Origin: Channallabes apus
Lineage: Eukaryota; Chordata; Actinopteri; Siluriformes; Clariidae
Length of the DNA stretch: 64,000 bases
Assembly: GCA_030522415.1 (NCBI GenBank)
Contig: CM060107.1
Coordinates: 48,142,307 to 48,206,306, forward strand
Direction: 5' to 3'
The translations under genes and the position numbers were made by a program. Each line of letters starts with the position of its first letter. Within the stretch, counting starts at the first letter, position 1. The notes under the pieces are model-generated. The model was not told the DNA's origin, ran no database searches, and saw nothing but the letters and a program-made list of their open reading frames with translations. Shown in pieces: positions 35,995 to 49,546 of this stretch.

Positions 35995-37607
35995 TGGTGT
36001 GAAAAACTATTTGCCCCCCTCCTGATTTCTTATTCTTTTGCATGTTTGTCACACAAAATGTTTCTGATCATCAAACACATTTAACTATTAGTCAAAGATA
36101 ACACAAGTAAACAAAAAATGCAGTTTTTAAATGAGGGGTCTTATTATTTAGGGAGAAAAAAAATCCAAACCTACATGGTCCTGTGTGAAAAAGTAATTGC
36201 CCCCTGAACCTAATAACTGGTTCGGCCTCCCTTTACAGCAATAACTGCAATTAAGCATTTGCGATAACTTGCAACGAGTCTTTTACAGCGTTCTGGAGGA
36301 ATTTTGGCCCACTCATCTTTGCAGAATTGTTGTCATTCAGCTTTATTTGAGGGTTTTCTAGCATGAACCGCCTTTTTAAGGTCATGCCACAACATCTCAA
36401 TAGGATTCAGGTCAGGACTTTGACTAGGACACTCCAAAGTCTTCATTTTGTTTTTCTTCAGCCATTCAGAGGTGGATTTGCTGGTGTATTTTGGGTCATT
36501 GTCCTGCTGCAGCACCCAAGATCGCTTCAGCTTGAGTTGACGAACAGATAGCCGGACATTCTCCTTCAGGATTTTTTGGTAGACAGTAGAATTCATGGTT
36601 CCATCTATCACAGCAAGCCTTCCAGGTCCTGAAGCAGCAAAACAACCCCAGACCATCACACTACCACCACCATATTTTACTGTTGGTATGATGCTCTTTT
36701 TCTGAAATGCTGTGTTACTTTTACGCCAGATGTAATGGGACACGCACCTTCCAAAAAGTTCAACTTTTGTCTCGTCGGTCCACAAGGTATTTTCCCAAAA
36801 GTCTTGGTAATCATTGAGATGTTTTTTAGCAAAATTGAGACGAGCCTTAATGTTCTTTTTGCTTAAAAGTGGTTTGCGCATTGGAAATCTGCCATGCAGG
36901 CCGTTTTTGCCCAGTCTCTTTCTTATGGTGGAGTCGTGACCTTAATTGAGGCAAGTGAGGCCTGCAGTTCTTTAGATGTTGTCCTGGGGTCTTTTGTGGC
37001 CTCTCGGATGAGTTGTCTCTGCGCTCTTGGGGTAATTTTGGTCGGCCGGCCACTCCTGGGAAGGTTCACCACTGTTCCATGTTTTTGCCATTTTTGGATA
37101 ATGGCTCTCACTGTGGTTCGCTGGAGTCCCAAAGCTTTAGAAATGGCTTTATAACCTTTACCAGACTGATAGATCTCAATTACTTTTGTTCTCATTTGTT
37201 CCTGAATTTCTTTGGATCTTGACATGATGTCTAGCTTTTGAGGTGCTTTTGGTCTACTTCTCTGTGTCAGGTAGCTCCTATTTAAGTGATTTCTTGATTG
37301 AAACAGGTGTGGCAGTAATCAGGCCTGGGGGTGACTACAGAAATTGAACTCAGGTGTGATAAACCACAGTTAAGTTATTTTTTAACAAGGGGGGGGGCAA
37401 TCACTTTTTCACACAGGGCCATGTAGATTTGGAGTTTTTTTTCTCCCTTAATAACGTAAACCTTCATTTAAAAACTGCATTTTGTGTTCAATTATGTTAT
37501 CTTTGACTAATAGTTAACGGTTTTTGATGATCAGAAACATTTAAGTGTGACAAACATGCAAAAGAATAAAAAATCAGGAAGGGGGCAAATAGTTTTTCAC
37601 ACCACTG
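35992..37607 (-). mobile_element. Tc1-type transposon, copy 2, complete ends
   Basis: 1616 bp, from cagtggtgtgaaaaactatt to its exact inverted end aatagtttttcacaccactg, with TA on both sides (35990-35991, 37608-37609). Long inverted repeats of about 220 bp. Same family as 8961-10555 in the opposite orientation. Inserted at the edge of an (AT)n tract. Confidence 0.95.
36230..37225 (-). pseudogene. Tc1 transposase (DD34E), broken, copy 2
   Basis: Starts MSRSKEIQEQMRTKV at 37225 with an intact N-terminal helix-turn-helix. A 7-bp deletion (relative to copy 1) after ASLASIKV shifts the frame at about 36935. The catalytic part is open from 36881 to 36333 with D (WTDETK), D (QQDNDPK) and E (NPIEMLW). 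A Leu-to-stop change in KAE|LQQF ends it about 35 codons early. The breaks differ from those of copy 1, so each copy decayed independently. Confidence 0.9.
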
Positions 37608-37619
37608 TATAAAAAAAAA

Positions 37620-38725
37620 AAAAGAAACTTTGTTGGTATAGTGAATATATTCCAGACAAAAATATGAATGAATTACCATGTAAAGGTAAAAATACAATGG
37701 CACTGGTGGCTCTGAGAGGTGGTATCGCATTTCGCTGTAGGGTCCAGGAGCATCGTCATTACTGGGTAGAGTAAGGAAGGCATGACGATCCTGTAGAGAT
37801 TGCAATCAAGCAGCCCATTGATCCAAACAGTGGCAGGTGGTGTGATGCTAAATGCAGGTGCTGCAGAACAAAGTAGCAGCAGGAACAATGCATTGAACAA
37901 AGTAGTGAAAATAACAATGAAACAGTGAAAAACAAGCAAACCAGTAACAAATCAGTTGCAATCAGCAGCAAGTTGCGCCAGCATTCTTCTAACTTTCGCC
38001 TTTTTTGATAATTATCACAAAAGTCTTTCCTTGAGGAAAACCCTTTACAATATTAGCCAAGTCAAGAAGACTCTCAAGAACGTAGGCTTATCAATGCTTA
38101 AGTCTGTAATCAAATATCACATGATAATGTGGTATGCTATGTTCCAGAGCATAATACATTATCATGGTGGGGTAGTGTGGTATGTCATGGCCATGTATAG
38201 CTGCAAAATCGAATTGGATGTTTATTGATCATGTGACTGGTGATAGAAGTTGCAGAATGAATTGGGAAATGTGTAGAGATGTCCGGACACTGAACACTGA
38301 TACTGATACACCACTGATTCTGCTTCACAATATACAGTAGATGCACAATGAGCCTAAAACATATTGCAAAAGTAATAGAAGTCAAAGACAAGGAATGTTT
38401 TTAAAGGGCCGAGTCAGTCACCTGAACTCAGCTCATGTGAGCATGCTTTTCACTTAATGCAGACAAAACTGAAGGCGGAAAGGCCCATATGCAAGAAGTA
38501 ACTGAAAGTGCTGCAGTAAAACATCGCAATGAAGGAAACAGCATTTGGTGACGTCCATGGGCTCTAGCCTTCAGGCCATCGTTTACTACAAATATTTTGC
38601 ATCAAATTGTTGAAAAATTATTCTTGAATGTATAATTGTTAGTTGGTCTAAATGCGTTTGAGTCTAGGCAATATACCCAATGGGGAAAAAAAAGTCTACA
38701 TTTAATTCAAAACAGATCACAAGTT
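37620..38725. other. Intergenic, nothing recognised
   Basis: No repeat termini or splice-supported exons seen. Confidence 0.45.
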
Positions 38726-38728
38726 TCC

Positions 38729-39254
38729 TCAAAAGTTCAAACGTTTGGGATCACTGTTTAACTCCATGATCATTCCTGATTTTTATTTCTTTCTCAACTG
38801 TAAAGCAATAATGAAGGCATCCAAAATATAAAATAATCTCCTCTGAATAGTTGATTTTGAGATGTTTCTGCTACTTCTGCTCTGTAAAGCCTTCATAACG
38901 CCTCTAATCTGAGGTGCTGGTTGTTAATTGGTGATTTCTGAGGCTGGTGACTCTAAATGAACTTCTCCTCTGCAGCAGAGCTAAGTCTTGGTCTTGCTTT
39001 CCAGGGATGGTCGTCATGAGATCCAGTTTCATCATGGTGCTTGATGGGTTGTGCAAACACACTTGACACAATGTTGTTCTTGCATGAATTATTCCAGAAA
39101 GGCTGACTTCTGTGTCAACAACTGACTGTTGTTATTATTGTTACGTAATTACCTAATTCCATATGTCTTACTTCCTAGTCTTGAAATCCCCAGTATTGTT
39201 GTAGAATATAGAAAAAAACAAAGAAATTTGCTATTGATCTTTTGAGCGGTAGTG
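38729..39254 (-). mobile_element. Tc1-like non-autonomous element, copy 2
   Basis: Inverted relative of 29243-29794: shares tttctgctacttctgctctg, ccccagtattgttgtagaa and the terminus gcggtagtg next to TA. The left end is worn. Confidence 0.82.
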
Positions 39255-39259
39255 TATAC

Positions 39260-40165
39260 AGTATATACATTTCCTTGACTACGTCTATGACATCTCTAGA
39301 AATTGGTGCAATTAAAACAGACAATGATATACACCTACACAATTTATTTAAAACTCTTTGTATGGAAACTTGAAACAGAACTGAGTGGTTGCCAGTAAAA
39401 GCATAAAATACATAACCATTGTGCTCTAACAATAAATGTCCTAATAAATGAGAGGCAGTGGACAAACCTGGTAGCAGACAGACTTAAGGGAAAGCCTTAA
39501 CCTCTTAACACAAAGTAATTATATTTCTCCTTTTAAGGGAAACTAATCACACACACTCAACTTGTGACCTGGTTGGGCATAAAGTAAAAAAGCAGTTGCC
39601 ATCTTTTACTGCTTTATCATCCTGATATATTTGTAATTGTAGTGGGACAGCAGGATGGATCGTCTGCAGCAGACGAAGCTGTTATCGTTATCATTGTCCT
39701 CCTGCTCTCTGCTCCACAACTGTCCCACAAACTCAACCTCATTCATCAGTTCCCAGGAGCAAGGAATTAATTGACTTCGCCTTTGGATTACCCCTGAGGC
39801 AGTGTGTTAAGACAATGAAGGAAAGCTTTGTCCTACACACTGTCTTTGCCAAGCTTGTGCCCATGCTCTTATACAGAGGGAAATGAATCAAGCTCTGTGT
39901 CTTATCTTATTCTCGCTAATTCTTTCAGCTTTGGCAGAGCCCCGTTTGTGATTTCCTTTCTGTTGGAGGAATGCCGTAGTTCCCTCTCTCCATATTTTCA
40001 CAGTACGCCCGTCTGCAGTCTGCTTTGCTTTGATTGCTTTCACTGCTTGTAAAATCCATCCCAATCACTGTCATTTTGTGTTGTCTGTTCATTAGCATGG
40101 CAATGCCTGGTTCAGGAAGGTTTGAAATGACTGAAAATGGGTTAAGAACCCATCAAAGAATTATT
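39260..40165. other. Intergenic, unique-looking
   Basis: No repeat signature from about 39600 to 40080, and balanced composition (tctgcagcagacgaagctg, ggaattaattgacttcgcc). Could hold a conserved non-coding element, but nothing in a single sequence proves that. Confidence 0.35.
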
Positions 40166-40171
40166 AAAGTG

Positions 40172-40602
40172 AAGGGGGGGAGGGGGATTTGCTCCACGAT
40201 TTTCTCCCTAATTTAGTCGTGTTCAATTCCTTCCCCGTCACTAGGGGGCTCCACATTAAGGCTACTACTACCACAGTAGTAGTATCAGCCGGGAGACCCG
40301 AAGACTATCACGTGTTTCCTCCAAACCAACCGCATTCTTTCGAACTGGCACCGTTGGGGGCGGAGTAACACACTCGGAGGACAGCGCTATCCGCTCCTTC
40401 CGCATGCAAGAGCTCACAGATGCCTCTGATTGGCTGTAGAGCCGTGATTAATGTGGGAGCACGAAGTACCTCTCATCCCTCCCCTCTGAGAGAGAGAGCT
40501 CGGCCAATCAGCTCTCTCTAGACCTCCGGCTGTAAGAGGTTATCGAACCAGCGATCTCTGGATGATAGGGTGAGTACTTTACCACTGCACCACTCGGACG
40601 CG
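40172..40602 (-). repeat. tRNA-derived SINE, 'cctccgagtggcgc' family, inverted copy
   Basis: Inverted match to 6581-7044 over the whole length: ctaatttagtcgtgttcaatt at the tail, ggacagcgctatccgctcc in the body and a head ending accactgcaccactcgga. Confidence 0.9.
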
Positions 40603-40835
40603 AAATGTCAGTTCTTAAAATATGTTTGGTCCCAACAAAATGTTCACTGTGGAAATCATAGCTTGTGTTTAATAGTGAAAGTAAGAATATTTTGACACAC
40701 AAGTTTAAAAGTTTTAAAAGTTAAAAATTCGCTAGGGATCATAAAGATTGCCCCTTGGAGAAATAGAAACAATATTTGTTATATATTTGTTATTTGTTAT
40801 ACATCCAGATTGACCCTATTCTAGAGTGATGGGTG

Positions 40836-41135
40836 CGTCAGGGGAAGCGCATGAAGCGATGCACCCATCATGCATAGTGTCCACTGTACAAGCCTCTGGA
40901 GACAGTGTTGTGATCTGGGGTTCAGTTGGTCAGGTCTAGACTCTAGCAATGTTATGTGGCAATAAAATGAAGTCAGCTGACGACCTGAATGTACTGAATG
41001 ACCAGGTTTATCACATCTATGAAGTCTTCTTTCCTTATGGCACCGCCTTATTCCAGGACTCAGATTGTGAAACATGGCTCTAAGAGCATTTTTACACACG
41101 ACTTGGCCACATTTTTGAAAGTCTCTATGTAAATA
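40836..41135 (+). mobile_element. Tc1-like transposase fragment
   Basis: catcatgcatagtgtccact, tctggagacagtgttgtgat, ggcaataaaatgaagtcagc and acacacgacttggccac follow the order of a frequent fish Tc1 transposase region. Stops and deletions throughout; no terminal repeats found. Confidence 0.75.
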
Positions 41136-43690
41136 TTTTGAATCTAATCAAATTTATATAAATAAAGCCTATTCCTAGACAAAGTGTACTAAATCTTTAA
41201 ACATTAATGTTTTATTCTATTGAAGATATGTTTGCTTCCTTCAAGAAATAAATGTTAAAAACTTGTCTAGAAATAGGCTTAATGATATGAATTATATTTT
41301 ATTTCTTGTAATTTTATGTAACCTTTATAATTTTGAGATTAAAAAAATTTGGCACTTGTTACGATATCACTTTTTTGTTGTTGTTGTTGTTTTCTTGCCT
41401 ATAATTAATGCCTTTATTTATTACAAGTGCAGCAGGAGGTGTCTGGTCTCCAGCATGAGTACAGTGTTTAGATATTCTCCACGATCCAGTAATCACTACA
41501 CAAACACAATTAAAATATGCATATTAAAGTAAGCAATCTTTTTTCCAAATTTGCATAAAATAAACTCTGATATAACAACATGAATAAGTCAGTTTAAACT
41601 GGTATTTTTAAGGGGCTGTTTCTGTTTTGCCTGGGATTCCTCTGGGCTCTCTGCATTTTAAAGCCGGAATCTGTAATTTCATTTTTATGGATGGATCAGT
41701 TGTCATGGACGCATGGTACAGAGATTTTCGAGCTACAAGCGATCACTTACTCCAGTATCCCGCCTGTCAGTGTTCTCGCATGCTCAGAGGACAGAGCATT
41801 TATCTTCTCACTGTCCTTTTTTTTTTTATAGCCAATAACATAGCTGTCATATAAATAATGAGTGAGTTTTCTGTGCACTAGGAGGAAAAGCAGCTTCATT
41901 TAATACAGTCTAGGGTGCAACCATGCAAAAATAATGAGACGGTCTTTCAAAATTCCTATTTATAAGCTTCATTTAATTGCTGTTGTCATCTCCGGTTCTA
42001 CATCATTACAACAATGGAATTTGAATTAAAGCGAATGAAGTACCTTTTAGTACCGAATATCTGTAAATACCTTAATCAAGAAAAGAACACGTACTGTATG
42101 TATACTCCAATATGTTACTCCTGCATTAAATTAAATTAAATGTTTGAAATATTCTGTATCATGCAAATCCAAAAGTGCAACCAATATATAAACAGATCTG
42201 TGCCTAGGTTGTTTTATCCTGGGGTAATATTGCATGTTCTACTGTACAATGCTGAAAATACACAAGCACATGATGATTCTCTCTAAAAAAAGCAGCCCTA
42301 TGTTTGTAAAAATAAATTATATAGTCTTAAATAAATACATATTTTCCTTGTACATGATTCAGATAAAACAGTAATTTCATCTGCAGTCGCTCTTCTTTTT
42401 TCAAAAACAAAAAAGCTTGTCATGTAACCGAGAAACTGGAAAGCGTCCTGAAGACTTTTGGGGGGAACAAAAAGACTGATGGCGGACTTTCTTCCAAAAA
42501 TGCTAAATGAGCTTTTCCTTTGAAATAGAAATTAATTTGTTCAATGAATACAAATTTGTGGACCTTAATGAAGTGGCCAGCTGTTGTTATAGAAACAATG
42601 GCCTGTTAGAGTTAGCTTATTAATATACGCCTGGACTGGTATAATTAAAAAAGATTCATCACCTCCTGACTAATCAAATTTGAGATCTATTAACTACAAA
42701 CTCCGGGATTACTAATTGGTTACACGGTACTCGGGATGTAGTGTTAATGGGTGCATTGCAAACCACATGCGCTCTTGTATAGTTCTAAAAATAATCCCAA
42801 CTCGAGCTATAATTAGTTTGGTGATTTATCAGACGAGTGAATCATTTTGGGGGTCATCCAGTAAGTTAGCCTCAACCCCGATGGCTGTCATCCCTCCCCC
42901 CTAGGGCTTGTTGTAAATGTCTCCAGGCAACGGTGACATAGAACCTGAAGGTTACTGCCAGGTCCAATGAGATCCCAGATGCCAACCAAGGGCCAAGATA
43001 TCATAAATCAGCTTCCTTTTATTACACACATTCACAGCCCCTCTCTCTCTCTCTCTCTCTCTTGCTCTGTTTCACCCTCCTCGATTGCAGTGTCCTCAAA
43101 CACATGGAGATTAGTGTAAATCACTGCATTTTATTGTTCTCTCCCTCTGCCCTTGAGCTCTTCACACCGCAGCCCTTCTGCTTTACTGCAGTGCTCTGTA
43201 ATGGGCCAGTAGTGTTGGCGAAGTAGAGTCAAAATGGAAATCTGTTACATTTAAGAGATATAGACACATGCATCTAATCGTAGTCATTCTTTCTTCATTT
43301 TCCTTTCAGTCATCTGTGACTTGCACAGAAGCAGACACTGTCTTTGTTCTGAACGGTTCATGGAAAATGCTCACTGGAAAATGTCAGAAATTATCATTTA
43401 TATAATTTCACTAATGTAAGATTTCACAGATTTTACCCTATTTTGAGTCTACATAAAGAGCAAAGGAAATGCTTCAGCTCCATACTGAAACATACTATCG
43501 TATAGGATAGTACAGAATACAGCAAACAGTCATAGCCAGTTTTATAGATACAAAAGTATCTATAATATAGTACAAAAGATAATACAAATAATTTGTTATT
43601 TTATGCAATATAATTGATATACAACTATCCATATTCAGTATAAAGTCCTTTATTCATCAAAACCTGCTGGATCCGGCTGGGCATAGAGTC
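41136..43690. other. Intergenic, unique-looking
   Basis: A long stretch without repeat termini. 42540-42960 is dense in homeodomain-like cores (TAATTA, ATTAAT, taattagtttgg), which could mark an enhancer but could also be chance in AT-rich DNA. (CT)n at 43040-43062. Confidence 0.35.
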
Positions 43691-43699
43691 AAATGCCTC

Positions 43700-44258
43700 T
43701 TTTCCACTGCATAGTACGGCACAGCACGGTTCAGTTCAACTCACTTCGGTTCGTCGCAGTTTGGCTCGGTTTGCGCTTCCACTGCAGGTTAGTAACGCTT
43801 TAACGCCGCTACTGCCGTGACGTCATCGTAAACGCGCCACAAACAAACAATGGAGCATATCGACGGCATGGTGTTCTTCATTCTCGGCATGTGGATGTTT
43901 TTAACAGCGAGACGAAGGAGTTTGTTTTAAAAGAGGCTGATGGCAGCCAAAGATAATTTTTGGTTAATACAAAAAGGTGCATCCGATCCTTCTCTGGCTG
44001 TTCTAAATATAGCGGTTCTGTTGTGTCTCGTGTCGCAAGTTCGGTGACGCAGTAATGACGATTTTCTCCGGCCAATCAGTGACCAGCGGAGTTTACACGT
44101 CACGTTTTGGTAACGGTTCGCCGCGCTTGGAACCTCGGCTGAGGTGGTACTAAAAAAAGGACCAGGTACCAGGTACTGTTCCCAGTGGAAAACCCCCCAA
44201 AAGTGAGCTGAACTGAACCGTGTCGTGCCGTACTATGCAGTGGAAAAGCACCAAAAAA
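43700..44258. mobile_element. Long-TIR MITE, 'ttttccactgcatagtacgg' family
   Basis: Left ttttccactgcatagtacgg and right ccgtactatgcagtggaaaa are perfect inverted repeats and the similarity extends for about 50 bp. The inside has no usable frame. Superfamily (hAT or Harbinger) not resolved because no clean target duplication is visible. Confidence 0.85.
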
Positions 44259-44779
44259 GACTCCTGCAGTACTCTGGTGTCACTCGCTCAATCCATGGCT
44301 GCTTCGTTGATTCCTGAAGATCATGTATGGAAATTTTAACCGTTTTTGTGCGCAGGTGGACACGCCGGATTCAGAAAGGAAAGGTCCTGCCACATATTTG
44401 TTCCATCCATTAACTAAGCCATTCTAATTATCACCACCAAATAGGCTCGAACTAATTCGTGCAATATCACAGAGGGAGTGCTGTTGTACCAAATATCAGG
44501 ATGGCGGTGATGCAGTTGCAGGCACGAGTGCAGTGACCGACTACTATTTTGTAATTAACAGGGGTGAATTCTTTTTTTATTATTACCAATACTATGTATT
44601 CAAAGATGAGGAGAATAAATCATGGACGTGGTGGACAGCCCTGAGAAATCTACAACATTTACTTTATATATCCACTTATTATTCTGTAGAATATCATCTT
44701 GGGTTCTGGGGTTGAATCCCAAATAGCATTAAATGGAAATCTAGTGTGCTGTGTAAGTTAGAATTTCTTGCTCCACATA

Positions 44780-44990
44780 CCAAGTAGTACCCTTGATCGG
44801 GGTTACAGAAGGATTTGGTATTCAACCTTGTGTTTGAATACTAAACAAAATAACACAGAAGGTTCAGAGGCAATTGCAAATCAATTACTAAGGAGAACTG
44901 TTTAAGATGAATGTGGGTTTTGGCAGGTAGCCACTCTCTCCTCAGTACTGCGGACTGTTCTGACTTACTTTCACCCATTGACAGTTTAGT
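44780..44990 (+). repeat. Unnamed dispersed repeat, copy 2
   Basis: Collinear similarity with 31660-31915 (gaggcaatt, gtttaagatga, ttggcaggtagcc, tactttcaccca). Confidence 0.5.
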
Positions 44991-46898
44991 GTAATTAACA
45001 ACACTTAGAACATCTGGGATGGAGAGTGATACAGTTAAATGTCCCGGTGCTGTTATGCTCTATTATCCTGGCACATGGAATGCCTCTTGTCCAATCACGT
45101 AGTTGGTCAAAACTAACTGTATATGTTTTCTTAATAATTTTGGCCAACGCTGTATAAATGGGGTTAAACTGAGATGAGATTTAATGCTCTAATGTTCATG
45201 GAAATGTATATCGTTGCATTGTATTAGGGTCAGGATTATATAGACGTCTAAAATTGTAGATGTAGTATACCAGGCATTCTAGACGAGCAGGGGTGGCTGG
45301 TAGGATGAAATAGCAAACGAATTAGCAAACAAATTTGGAAAATGTATCTATTTGGGATAAATCAATGGCTTTATGAGAGCATGGGAGTTGAGCGGTCAGT
45401 AGTGGCTTGAGATGAGGGCACCTCCTTGGGGTGCATGTAGAAGAAGATGAATGGTAGTTGTTATTGTCTGAGATCACAGTTAGGAGTAATCAGCCTACCT
45501 CATAGGTTTAGGGGTACAAATGTGCATTAAGAAGAGAATTCAGGAGAAGTATGTTGATAGTGGGAACGAGATTTCTTGGTCTACAGTATGTCCCAGAATG
45601 GTTTCAGGATTAGATTATTTTACTATGGATGAGAACAACATGACAGTGAATCAGCCTATGTATTTGGGATCCTGTACTGAAGCAAAGTGCAGATTGAAAC
45701 TTTGCAAACAAATGAATCACTGTCAGTGATTCATTTGTTTGCCAACTGTCATATACTTCTTGTGGTTGGTGAGGAAGGTACAGTATGTAAACGGATGGGC
45801 CAATCCCTATTACCAGTGATGGCATTGTTCTAATGCTAGCTTAACAGCCATCTTCTGGAGATCTCGTCACATGAAGGCCGTGTGGTCGGTTTGGGATGTG
45901 TGTGGTGACTGGTGAGGGTTCCGTGAAGACTATCCTGTCCTCGGCTGATGCAGACCGCTGTTCTCTGTGGACTTTTGATGGCAGTCTGGACTGGAATTTC
46001 CTACAGTCAACCTGATCCTCCAATAATGAACTAGAAAATAAACAGTATGACTGCACTACAATCTCTGCTATCCGTTATCGGTTCCCTATTCAGTCTGGTT
46101 CCTGAGCTTTGGGGCAACACCCACCAAGCTGCCCTAACATATTATTAGTTATAGATACATTTCAGGTGCTTAGATTTAGGTAGACAGTTATTCCATCTAT
46201 TTTCAAATGCTTCTAACTTTCTAAAGGAGTTTTATTTATAACATTTCGTGTAAGCGTTGTCAGGTAGTTGGGGGTTATGTGGGCTGGTCCCGCAAGGCCA
46301 ATAGAAGCAATAAGCTCTAGACGGTGCTAGATGTAATATTTAATTAAAGACAGTAAACTGTGCTGACTGTCAAGTGTAATAGAAAAAAAAAACCACATAT
46401 TTATTAAGGCTTTATGTCCTTGTGCTGCAAGTGCCCACTTGCGACTGTGACGTGTTCATGAGAGGAAATCAGCTAGGGTGTTCTTAATGCTTTATTGTCT
46501 CTAATTATTCCGGACACACTTTGCTTGTCTTTCATTTTAAGCAGGTCCTAAAATCTTTTAAAATTACTTATTAGATAGTAGAGATCCACAGCAAAGAGCT
46601 AATAACCCTGAGGCTATTCACTGGTGATGTGACCTTATGATGCTTTGTGATCGCTGACACGAATGTGACCTGACGAGTGATTTTATGCTCAGATGGTGTT
46701 CTTGAACTTTGATGTGTATATATATTACAGCTGCCTGTTTTAGTCCTTTTTCATGCCATTGTTATTCTGGAAATCACCAGGTCTTGCCTTAAGTCCTAGA
46801 ATGTTTTGATGAAGGGCCAGGGCTTCAGTTACAAGGATGAAACCTGTCTTTGTTTCGAGAGAACAGGGGAAATTTAGACATAAGGGCATCAGGGGACC

Positions 46899-46938
<40 letters not shown>

Positions 46939-48530
46939 TTTTTGCTATTACTCACTGATTAATGTAATATAAATCCGAGATATTCTGTTTATATCTGTGG
47001 GTTCGAGTTCAGACTAAAGTACCATAATAATCTGACAATCTTCAAACAGCAATGAAAATGTGATGTAATGGACACATTAACTAGCACGTATACAGCATGT
47101 ATGTGTGCAGCTGGAAATCTGACCTTTGAGCAGCCAGGTGAAATACCTGTTGAAAAGCTTTGATAAATGGCCTGGCAAAGCCGTCTTCATTATTGCACCC
47201 TGCATCTGAATGCGCTTGGAAACATTGTACACCATGACTGTTATTAATTGTGCACATTGGGAATTTCCTGCTTCTGTATGAGTTTTCATATTTATTTTAC
47301 TAGCGTTATTGTAGACAGACTGAATGCATCACTTCCCACGTTGTATTCTGCTATCTTGGCCAGGTCTCTCTTGACACTTTTACCTGGTTAAATAAATTAA
47401 ATGATGAATTATGTCCTTAACTCTAGCCACGTCTGCTGTGTCATTGTGATTGTGATGTCATTGACAGTGAACTTAAAATTAGACACCATAGACTTAATTA
47501 GTGTTATTTAGCTAGTTCTCTGCATTACTAACACAATGTTAGCATTTCATCGAGGATTGTGGGAAATGTGAACTTTAAATCATAAAATGTAGGCTATAAA
47601 CTAGCTGCACTACTATCTTAAGTAACTAATTTAACTAGCTGGATTGTATATTAGTTCACATTAAAAGTGTTAGGCATGTTTAAATGGGCAATTTGTTAGC
47701 TAGTGTTAAAACTGTTAAACATGTCCTTTACAAAATTCTGTGATGTCATTTGTTAATAGATCTTCCATGTCATGTTCACAAGCAAAAATAATCAGGACTA
47801 TTAGGTAATTGAATAAAAATTATTCTTCCCTTTCTGTAAATGTACAGTATATCAACTGCATGTAGCTTTGGCTTTTGCTAAGTAATGCTAATTTGAACAT
47901 CATAAAAATGTAGGCTAAAACTAACTAGCTACATTTAGCTTGAAAACAATTAAAGTAAATATTTAAGTTGACCAGCTAATGTTATTCAATAAGCCAAGAC
48001 CTGTGGCAATATTTTCATTTTAAAGTTCAGCATTCAAAATGCAGAAAACACATTCAATATACAGTAGATTAGCCATTAGCTAGCTGAGTGAACTAGACTG
48101 GCTGGTTTAAACGGTCTATTAAACTTAACATGTCACATGGATATTTGGTAGTGATTTGATTCATTTTTAATAAATAGCAAAAAACAAAGCTAGAAATATA
48201 TATGAATTCACATGAGTTACTTAATGAATTAACCTAATAAGCTATTGATACCTCAACAGGTAACTATCCAGCATTTGTTATGTTTCTGTGGAGCCCTGTA
48301 GTGATTACATCATTTTATTTTCTAATTCGTTCACTCATTTCACAATTTTGTAAAAAAAAAAAAAAAAAAAAAAGAATTACAAAATATGCCCACAAACTAC
48401 TTAAAACCATGTGTATAACCTGCTCAAAATGAGAGAAATAAGTGAATAAATTGTACTTTATCTTGATGTAAGGTTCAAATGAAACACGAACACGTTTCAC
48501 GTCTTGCAAAGGTAATATAACTTCATTCCC
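44991..48530. other. Intergenic, mostly nothing recognised
   Basis: Unique-looking AT-rich DNA apart from the palindrome at 45704-45742, a (GT)n run at 46899-46936, a dispersed tail-like string at 47340-47400 (cttggccaggtctctcttga ... acctggttaaataaa) and poly-A at 48352-48375. Confidence 0.45.
45704..45742. repeat. Perfect 39-nt palindrome
   Basis: gcaaacaaatgaatcactg, one central t, then the exact reverse complement cagtgattcatttgtttgc. Confidence 0.98.
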
Positions 48531-48543
48531 TCATATTGAGTAA

Positions 48544-48960
48544 TTGAAGAGCATGACTTTTCTCATGAATAAAGGTGTAAAACTGATTGCCATTTACAGA
48601 AGACTTCAAGTTGAGACGCTTAGACACAATAAAACATTTAATTGGTGTGAACAAAAAGGCTGTATATCCGTGAATGACGATCCCAGTCGAGGTGGCTTGG
48701 AGGACACTGCAGTCGTTCCCATGAACGTTCAGCCTGAACCTTTAATTTCGATCCTTGAATTTCGCCAACTTGCGCAAGAGACGCTTATGTCTGTGGGAAC
48801 TGTACACACAATCATTCACAAATACCGCTTGCACATTATTGCCACTCAGCTGGGAGTTATTGCCACGTCCCGTGTACAGACCTGGCCTCACTCCAAGCCA
48901 TTTCCACATGTTTGGCCCATTAAAGATAAGTGCATTTTACTGTTTTGTTATTCGTAGTTC
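48544..48960 (+). mobile_element. mariner transposase relic, N-terminal half
   Basis: The open frame keeps the mariner helix-turn-helix pattern: NKGVKLIAIYRRLQ, NKTFNWC, DDPSRGG, and after indels AQETLMSVGTVHTIIHK. The catalytic half is missing. Open reading is by chance; several family residues are altered. Confidence 0.8.
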
Positions 48961-49011
48961 ACTCACTCATTTTCAGAGAATGAAACAGTCATTTCCAGTG
49001 AAACATACTAG

Positions 49012-49044
<33 letters not shown>

Positions 49045-49204
49045 TGTGACCACTCTGGGGCACTGTAAATTTCCCTACTGTTAACAATTGAGGTGGTGCT
49101 CACTAAGCATAACTTAGTTGCTTAGTTAAAATAAGAACAGAATAGAAAATTTTCTGATAGCTGTGTTAATTGTAACACAAAGTATGGAACTGAGTATGAC
49201 TGCG

Positions 49205-49325
49205 GATCAATCCTCTGACATCACCCAAATGAGGATGGGTACCCTGTTGAGTCTGGTTCCTCTCAAGGTTTCTTCCTACTGCCATGTCAGGGAGATTTTC
49301 CCCTTCGCCCTTGGCGTATAAATTG
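49205..49325 (+). repeat. Dispersed teleost repeat fragment
   Basis: gttgagtctggttcctctca and aggtttcttcctactgcc, a phrase found at many teleost loci, here cut off by the Tigger-like element. Confidence 0.6.
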
Positions 49326-49351
49326 TGATTTATACAGTGGAACCTCATCAT

Positions 49352-49546
49352 AAGAATTAATTCATCCTGGAGGTGAGTTCTAAAGGCGAAAATCTGTATA
49401 AGAAATATATAAAAAATAATATAAAGACAGAAAATCCACCCAAAAATATTACCAATATTAATATTAATATATATATTAATATTAATAATCTTACCAACTA
49501 TAATCATATTATTTCATATAAAACCATTTCTAAACATGTACATGTA
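49352..49546 (+). repeat. Long inverted repeat, left arm
   Basis: About 195 bp, nearly identical (one indel and a few substitutions by eye) to the reverse complement of 50138-50336. This arm is an internal part of the Tigger-like element. Confidence 0.95.
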
